The notes beneath the pieces are model-generated. The model saw nothing but the letters and a program-made list of their open reading frames with translations. It had not been told where the DNA came from and made no database searches. From contig NZ_JACJIM010000014.1 in NCBI RefSeq assembly GCF_014138435.1, positions 1 through 40,187 of the forward strand: DNA of 40,187 nt, given 5' to 3'. Below are positions 36,611 to 40,187 of this stretch, in pieces. The stretch is from Methylobacterium fujisawaense (GTDB lineage Bacteria > Pseudomonadota > Alphaproteobacteria > Rhizobiales > Beijerinckiaceae). Position 1 is the first letter of the stretch. Each line of letters begins with the position of its first letter. A program made the translations under genes and the position numbers.

Positions 36611-37654
36611 ATGCTGGACGCAGGTCAAAGGACGGCGCTCTGCGCCTGGATCGGCCGGACCCTGGGGGCCGGGACGGTCACCCTCGACGACATCCGGCCG
36701 CTGACCGGCGGCTCGATCCAGGAGAACTGGATGCTGGCCTGCCGGGTCGACGGCGGGGAGCGGGGCTTCGTCCTGCGCAAGGACGCGCCGGCCACCATCG
36801 CGTCGAGCCGCCCGCGGGCCGAGGAGTTCCGGATCCTGCGCGCCGCCTTCGCGGCCGGCGTGCGGGTGCCGGAGCCGGTCGGATTCTGCGCCGATCCGGG
36901 CGTGGTCGGGGCGCCCTTCGCCCTGATGGGGCTCGTCTCCGGGGTCGGGCTGGGGCCGCGGGTGGTGAAGGACACGCGCCTCGGCGGCGACCGGGCGGCC
37001 CTGGCCGAGCAGCTCGGGCGGGAGCTGGCCCGGATCCACGGAATCCTGCGGGCCGATGGCCCCGGCCGCGCCGCCCTGGCGGACGACCTCGCCTTCCTCG
37101 GTGCGCCCGACGCGCATCCGGCGCTCACCGAGATCCACACCCTGCGGGCGAATCTCGACGGGATCGGCGCCGTGCGCCCGGCCCTCGAATGGGGCCTGCG
37201 CTGGGCCGAATGCCACGCGCCGCCCTGTCCCGAGCCGGTCCTGGTCCATCGCGACTTCCGCACCGGCAACTACATGGTCGATGCCGAGGGCCTGACCGCG
37301 ATCCTCGATTGGGAATTCGCCGGCTGGGGTGACCCGGTCCAGGATATCGGCTGGTTCTGCGCCGCCTGCTGGCGGTTCGGCCGGCCCGACCTGGAGGCCG
37401 GCGGCATCGCCCCGCGGGCCGCCTTCTACCGCGGCTACGAGGCCGAGAGCGGACGCAGGATCGACCCGGAGGCCGTGCGCTACTGGGAGATCATGGCGCA
37501 TCTGCGCTGGGCGGTGATCGCCCTGGAGCAGGGCCACCGCCACGTCTCGGGTCAGGAGACGTCGCTGGAGCTCGCGCTCACCGGCCGGATGGCGCCCGAA
37601 CTCGAAGCCACGATCCTGCGCGAGACCGCGCCCGAACGATGGGGAGCCCGATGA
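36611..37654 (+). CDS. APH-like kinase (LvaA/ACAD10-11 kinase type)
   Basis: A 347-residue protein of the aminoglycoside-phosphotransferase fold. A P-loop lysine lies in VLRKD (K57). The catalytic loop is HRDFRTGN (Asp215, Asn220) and the metal motif is DWE (233-235) in ILDWEFAGWGDPVQDIGW. Kinases of this type next to acyl-CoA dehydrogenases phosphorylate 4-hydroxyacyl-CoA in levulinate catabolism (LvaA) and in mammalian ACAD10/11. It shares 4 bp with the DUF6285 gene (ATGA). Antibiotic resistance is an unlikely role in this setting. Confidence 0.85.
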   Translation: MLDAGQRTALCAWIGRTLGAGTVTLDDIRPLTGGSIQENWMLACRVDGGERGFVLRKDAPATIASSRPRAEEFRILRAAFAAGVRVPEPVGFCADPGVVGAPFALMGLVSGVGLGPRVVKDTRLGGDRAALAEQLGRELARIHGILRADGPGRAALADDLAFLGAPDAHPALTEIHTLRANLDGIGAVRPALEWGLRWAECHAPPCPEPVLVHRDFRTGNYMVDAEGLTAILDWEFAGWGDPVQDIGWFCAACWRFGRPDLEAGGIAPRAAFYRGYEAESGRRIDPEAVRYWEIMAHLRWAVIALEQGHRHVSGQETSLELALTGRMAPELEATILRETAPERWGAR

Positions 37655-38013
37655 GCGCCGCCTTCCCGGACGCGCCCGCGGGCGCCGCCCTCCTGGCGGT
37701 GGCCCGGCAGAGCCTCCTCGACGAGGTCGCCCCCGCCCTGTCGGGGCGCCAGCGTTACGTCCTGCTGATGGCCGCCAACGCGATGGGCATCGTCCTGCGG
37801 GAGATCGAGCAGGAGGGTGCCGCCGCCGAGGCCTGGGCGCGGGTGCTTGGCGTGCTCTCCGCCGAAGGGGACGCCGCCGAAGGGGACGCCGCCGCGCCGG
37901 CGGCTCTGGTCGCAGCCATCCGCGCCGGCCGCTGCGACGGCGACGCGGCGCTCCACGCGGCACTGGTCGAGACGACGCGGATCGCCGCCAGCATCTGGAA
38001 GGCGCCGGGATAG
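37651..38013 (+). CDS. DUF6285-family protein (LvaB-like kinase partner)
   Basis: A 120-residue, mostly helical protein with the DUF6285-type pattern: LLAVARQSLLDEVAPALSGR then YVLLMAANAMGIVLREIE. DUF6285 proteins sit next to APH-like kinases and resemble LvaB, which the kinase LvaA needs for activity in Pseudomonas putida (from memory). The ATG overlaps the kinase stop by 4 bp, indicating a stoichiometric partner. A 15-bp in-frame tandem repeat gives GDAAEGDAA. Confidence 0.7.
   Translation: MSAAFPDAPAGAALLAVARQSLLDEVAPALSGRQRYVLLMAANAMGIVLREIEQEGAAAEAWARVLGVLSAEGDAAEGDAAAPAALVAAIRAGRCDGDAALHAALVETTRIAASIWKAPG
37861..37890 (+). repeat. 15-bp perfect tandem repeat inside the DUF6285 gene
   Basis: GCCGAAGGGGACGCC occurs twice in a row, in frame, adding five residues in a loop between two helices. 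Copy number may vary among strains. Confidence 0.9.
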
Positions 38014-38104
38014 CGGCCCGCGGGTCGCGTCGCCCCGGCGGGTCTCCCGGCGTCCGCGACCGGGGCGGGCGCGGGAACGACGGCCGCCGCGACGGCGCGT
38101 TACC

Positions 38105-38203
38105 TCAGTAGGTCCGGCCGGTGCGCTGGCGCCGGTCGAAGCGGCGGCCGACATAGGCGATGAGCTTCGGCACGATGAAGGCCGTCAGGATCTTGCGCAG
38201 CAT
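38105..38203 (-). CDS. 32-residue cationic small protein
   Basis: A short reading frame with GGAGG 5 nt before its ATG. The peptide has a hydrophobic N-terminal half (LRKILTAFIVPKLIAYV) and a strongly basic C-terminal half (GRRFDRRQRTGRTY). It follows the CsbD-type gene by 11 nt on the same strand, so it is likely the last gene of that operon. It could be a small membrane-associated stress protein; no family recognised. Confidence 0.6.
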   Translation of the reverse strand: MLRKILTAFIVPKLIAYVGRRFDRRQRTGRTY

Positions 38204-38214
38204 GGGGGCCTCCT

Positions 38215-38598
38215 TCAGCGGGTGCGGCGGACGAGCCAGCCGGCCGCGAAGGCGAGCGCGGCCAGACCCAGCAGGGTGTTCGTGCGGTTGGCCTCGACCG
38301 TGCGGATCGCCTGCCGGCCGTAGACCGCGCCACGGCGGCGCACGTCCCGGGCGCGTTCGCGGCCTTCGCCAATGAGATGGTCGGCCCGCGTCCGGGCGGC
38401 CTCGGCCAGATGGCGGCCATCGTCGGCCAAATCCTCGGCCCGGTCGCGGGCGCGACCGTAGGCATACTGAGCGCCGCCGGCCACTTGGTTGACGGCGCCG
38501 CGCACTTGGCGGGCCGGGTCACCGGTCAGGCCGCCCAGGGCGGTCTGGGCGCGACCCTTGAGGTGGCGGGACGCGCCACGGATCTGGTCGCGGTTCAT
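38215..38598 (-). CDS. CsbD-like protein with C-terminal membrane anchor
   Basis: A 127-residue protein. Residues 1-35 (MNRDQIRGASRHLKGRAQTA) resemble a CsbD domain. The middle is a long charged helix (about 50-95). The C-terminus is one membrane helix (LLGLAALAFAAGWLV) followed by RRTR, the layout of ElaB/YqjD (DUF883) proteins. Such proteins are usually stress or stationary-phase induced. Neighbours are another CsbD protein and a 32-residue peptide. Confidence 0.75.
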   Translation of the reverse strand: MNRDQIRGASRHLKGRAQTALGGLTGDPARQVRGAVNQVAGGAQYAYGRARDRAEDLADDGRHLAEAARTRADHLIGEGRERARDVRRRGAVYGRQAIRTVEANRTNTLLGLAALAFAAGWLVRRTR

Positions 38599-38675
38599 GC
38601 TGCTCTCCTGTCTCGGGGTGATGGGACCTCGCCGGGGGGCCGCGGCGCCGGTGGCCCGGCGCCGCGGGATGAGGA

Positions 38676-38879
38676 TCAGTGCTTGCCGGTGATCTTGTCG
38701 GCGAGGGTCTTGGCGCCGTCCTTGACGTCGCCGACGGTCTTCTGGGCCTCGCCCTTGAGCTCCTGCGCCTTGCCCTCGGCCACCAGCTTGTCGTTGCCCG
38801 TGGCCTTGCCGGCCGCCTGCTTGACGTTGCCGACCGCCTCGTTGGCCAGGCCCTTGATCTTGTCGGTGGTGCTGCTCAT
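38676..38879 (-). CDS. CsbD-family stress protein
   Basis: A 67-residue CsbD protein: MSSTTDKIKGLANEAVGNVK, then GNDKLVAEGKAQELKGEAQK and a C-terminal ITGKH. CsbD-like proteins are typically induced by general stress; their molecular role is unclear. No EcfG-type promoter is visible before this gene. Confidence 0.9.
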   Translation of the reverse strand: MSSTTDKIKGLANEAVGNVKQAAGKATGNDKLVAEGKAQELKGEAQKTVGDVKDGAKTLADKITGKH

Positions 38880-38985
38880 CGCGTGTGCTCCGTGCGGTTG
38901 GAGGGGGGTCGGGGATCCCGGCCGGGCGCGTTCCGCCCGCCGGGGATGGGCGGCGCCCGCATGGAGGCGCGGGCGCCGAGGGCGG

Positions 38986-39909
38986 TCAGACGCGCCGGGT
39001 CTCGTAGGCGCCGAGCAGGGTCGCGGGCTTCGGCGCGCCCAGGCGGCCGCCGAGGAAGGCCGCCAGGGCCCCGAGGATCAGCGCCAGCGCCGCGTAGAAG
39101 GCGCCCTGCGTGGCCGCCGACTTGGCCGTCACGGCCGCGGCCTCGGCCTTCTGCTTGGCGGTGGTCACCGCCTGGTCGTACTGCGTCTCGTAGTCCTGGA
39201 TCTGCTGGCGGGCCTGATCGACCGGGATGTTCTGCGCCTTGGCCAGGGCGTCGGCCGCGCGGGCCTCGGCCTGCTGCTTCTGCGACGCGTCACCCGTGAA
39301 CAGCGCCTTGATCGCCGCCACCGCCGCGTCGCGGGCCGCCTGCGGGTCCTGGCCGGCGGTCTGCTGGCGGACCTTCTGCTCGATGCCGTCCAGCGGGTTC
39401 GAGATCTTCGCCAGCGACGGCGCCGCAGCCTGGGCCGCCGTCTGCACGGTGCCGCCCACGAGGTTGCCCGCGCCGCCGAGCGCTCCCGAGACCGTGCTCA
39501 GCGTGCCGCCGACCAGGCCGCTGGCGGCCGAGGTCAGCAGGTAGAGCACGACCAGCGTCGTCACCGCCCAGGAGACGAGACCGTGCAGGGCGGCGGCGCC
39601 CGGCAGGGGCTTGCCCGAGAGCCGGCCCGCGATCAGCCCGCCGGCCAGCGAGGCGACGATGCCCGAGGCCACGAACCAGATGCCGGCGCCCATCGAGGCG
39701 GTGGAGGCGGAGGGATTGTCGGCCGCCGTCGTGCCCACCGAGGCCAGGCCCACCCCGACGCCGACGAGGTTCACGATGACCTGGGTCACCAGGGCGGTGA
39801 CGGCGCCGGCGAAGATCGCCCCCCAGGACACTTGGTTGAGCAGGACGGCGCGCGTGTCGGCGTGCGCGTCCGGCGCGAGGGGCGTTGCTACGGTCTGGAT
39901 GGTGGTCAC
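38986..39909 (-). CDS. Predicted inner-membrane protein, PhnA-like family
   Basis: A 307-residue protein with about four hydrophobic segments: SWGAIFAGAVTALVTQVIVN, a glycine-rich IVASLAGGLIAGRLSG, AVTTLVVLYLLTSAASGLV, and a C-terminal AALALILGALAAFLGGRLGA. Between them (about 165-270) is a long Ala/Gln-rich helical stretch, probably a coiled coil outside the membrane. Alphaproteobacterial homologues are often labelled PhnA-like, but no phosphonate link is visible. The start is GTG with GGAG upstream. Function unknown; it lies next to the CsbD cluster. Confidence 0.75.
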   Translation of the reverse strand: MTTIQTVATPLAPDAHADTRAVLLNQVSWGAIFAGAVTALVTQVIVNLVGVGVGLASVGTTAADNPSASTASMGAGIWFVASGIVASLAGGLIAGRLSGKPLPGAAALHGLVSWAVTTLVVLYLLTSAASGLVGGTLSTVSGALGGAGNLVGGTVQTAAQAAAPSLAKISNPLDGIEQKVRQQTAGQDPQAARDAAVAAIKALFTGDASQKQQAEARAADALAKAQNIPVDQARQQIQDYETQYDQAVTTAKQKAEAAAVTAKSAATQGAFYAALALILGALAAFLGGRLGAPKPATLLGAYETRRV

Positions 39910-39951
39910 GCTGTCACTCCGGTGGTGGTGGTCGTCGTGGGTCGTCGCAAG

Positions 39952-40006
39952 GGGGTGTCGCCGGTGGGGGCGTCGCCAGGGGGCGTCGCGGTGGGGCGGC
40001 GCCAGT
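39952..40006. repeat. Degenerate tandem repeat upstream of the membrane protein gene
   Basis: Four units of 13-14 bp, each close to GGGGCGTCGCCAG, lie in tandem just upstream of the GTG at 39909. It may be a recombination-prone promoter region; no protein is implied. Confidence 0.5.
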
Positions 40007-40117
40007 GAGGGGGCTCAGTCGCGGGCGCCTCATCCTGCGCGGAAGAGCCCTGGCCGCGCGGAAGATGAGGGCGGACATCGCCCGATCAATGATCCGCCCA
40101 TACCGGTACGGCGGTAT

Positions 40118-40187
40118 TCATCCGTCAGGCCTGCTCAGCGGAAAGCCGTTCTCGCGCCCCCACACCACCGCCTCGCTGCGCTTGTGG
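40118..40187 (-). CDS. C-terminal end of a probable LuxR-type regulator (partial)
   Basis: The minus strand reads HKRSEAVVWGRENGFPLSRP, two more residues, then a stop, open to the right edge. HKRSEAVVWG fits the end of a LuxR-type helix-turn-helix (the stretch after the recognition helix in response regulators). The rest lies outside the window, so the call rests on about 22 residues. Confidence 0.5.
   Translation of the reverse strand, partial: HKRSEAVVWGRENGFPLSRPDG

Noticed and set aside
36611..37654. Aminoglycoside resistance phosphotransferase
   Set aside because: The fold is shared, but the operon with acyl-CoA dehydrogenase, thiolase and DUF6285 points to acyl-CoA metabolism.

Overview
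The window looks like a chromosomal stretch of a GC-rich alphaproteobacterium, most likely Methylobacterium/Methylorubrum or a close relative. This is an inference from overall base composition, an intact EcfG-type stress promoter, the gene families present (SUV3-like helicase, HWE histidine kinase, DUF1236 and DUF6894 proteins, CsbD cluster) and two kinds of palindromic intergenic repeat. No phage, transposon, plasmid or CRISPR features were seen.

Layout. 1-2500: initiator tRNA with terminator, an SUV3-like RNA helicase, and a palindromic repeat. 2504-7254: a LysR regulator divergent from an MFS exporter, a membrane-bound [2Fe-2S] nucleotide cyclase, and a 3-methyladenine DNA glycosylase. 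7406-17488: one long plus-strand amide/nitrile utilisation locus. It holds the regulators AmiC and AmiR, a leader RNA with two hexaloop hairpins and an intrinsic terminator, a nitrilase-superfamily hydrolase, a branched-chain-type ABC importer (binding protein, permease, permease-ATPase fusion, ATPase), a DUF1028 protein and an amidase-signature hydrolase. A 170-bp repeat sits between the binding-protein and permease genes. 17598-18420: two small secreted proteins behind a perfect EcfG-type promoter. 18507-18676: a second copy of the 170-bp repeat.

18742-25949 is a minus-strand sensory block: a short LOV photoreceptor translationally coupled to a CheB-CheR-PAS-HWE kinase, then a multi-PAS hybrid kinase. 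26221-31272: a small exported protein, a secreted royal-jelly/yellow-family protein, a DUF6894 protein with ruvB behind a TATAAT promoter, and a membrane GGDEF-EAL protein. 31690-33157: an MliC-like lysozyme inhibitor and a phosphoglycolate-phosphatase-like HAD enzyme. 33261-38013: a TetR regulator, a 44-bp operator-like palindrome, and an operon of acyl-CoA dehydrogenase, thiolase, APH-like kinase and DUF6285 protein. This resembles the levulinate (LvaA/B/C) and ACAD10/11 route for 4-hydroxyacyl-CoA catabolism. 38105-39909: a stress-type cluster (a 32-residue peptide, two CsbD-type proteins, a membrane protein). The right edge cuts a probable LuxR-type regulator.

How the parts work together (inference). 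In the amide locus, AmiC probably senses an amide and releases AmiR, which binds the leader hairpins and lets transcription through the terminator into the hydrolase, importer and amidase genes. Three AmiC pocket positions differ from the Pseudomonas protein, so the inducer may be different. In the 34-38 kb operon, the kinase/DUF6285 pair would phosphorylate a 4-hydroxyacyl-CoA, the dehydrogenase-family enzyme would remove the phosphate, and the thiolase would cleave the product. Two further multi-domain signalling genes, the LOV/CheB-CheR-HWE pair and the ferredoxin-cyclase, are unusual architectures. All assignments come from reading the sequence; no searches were run.
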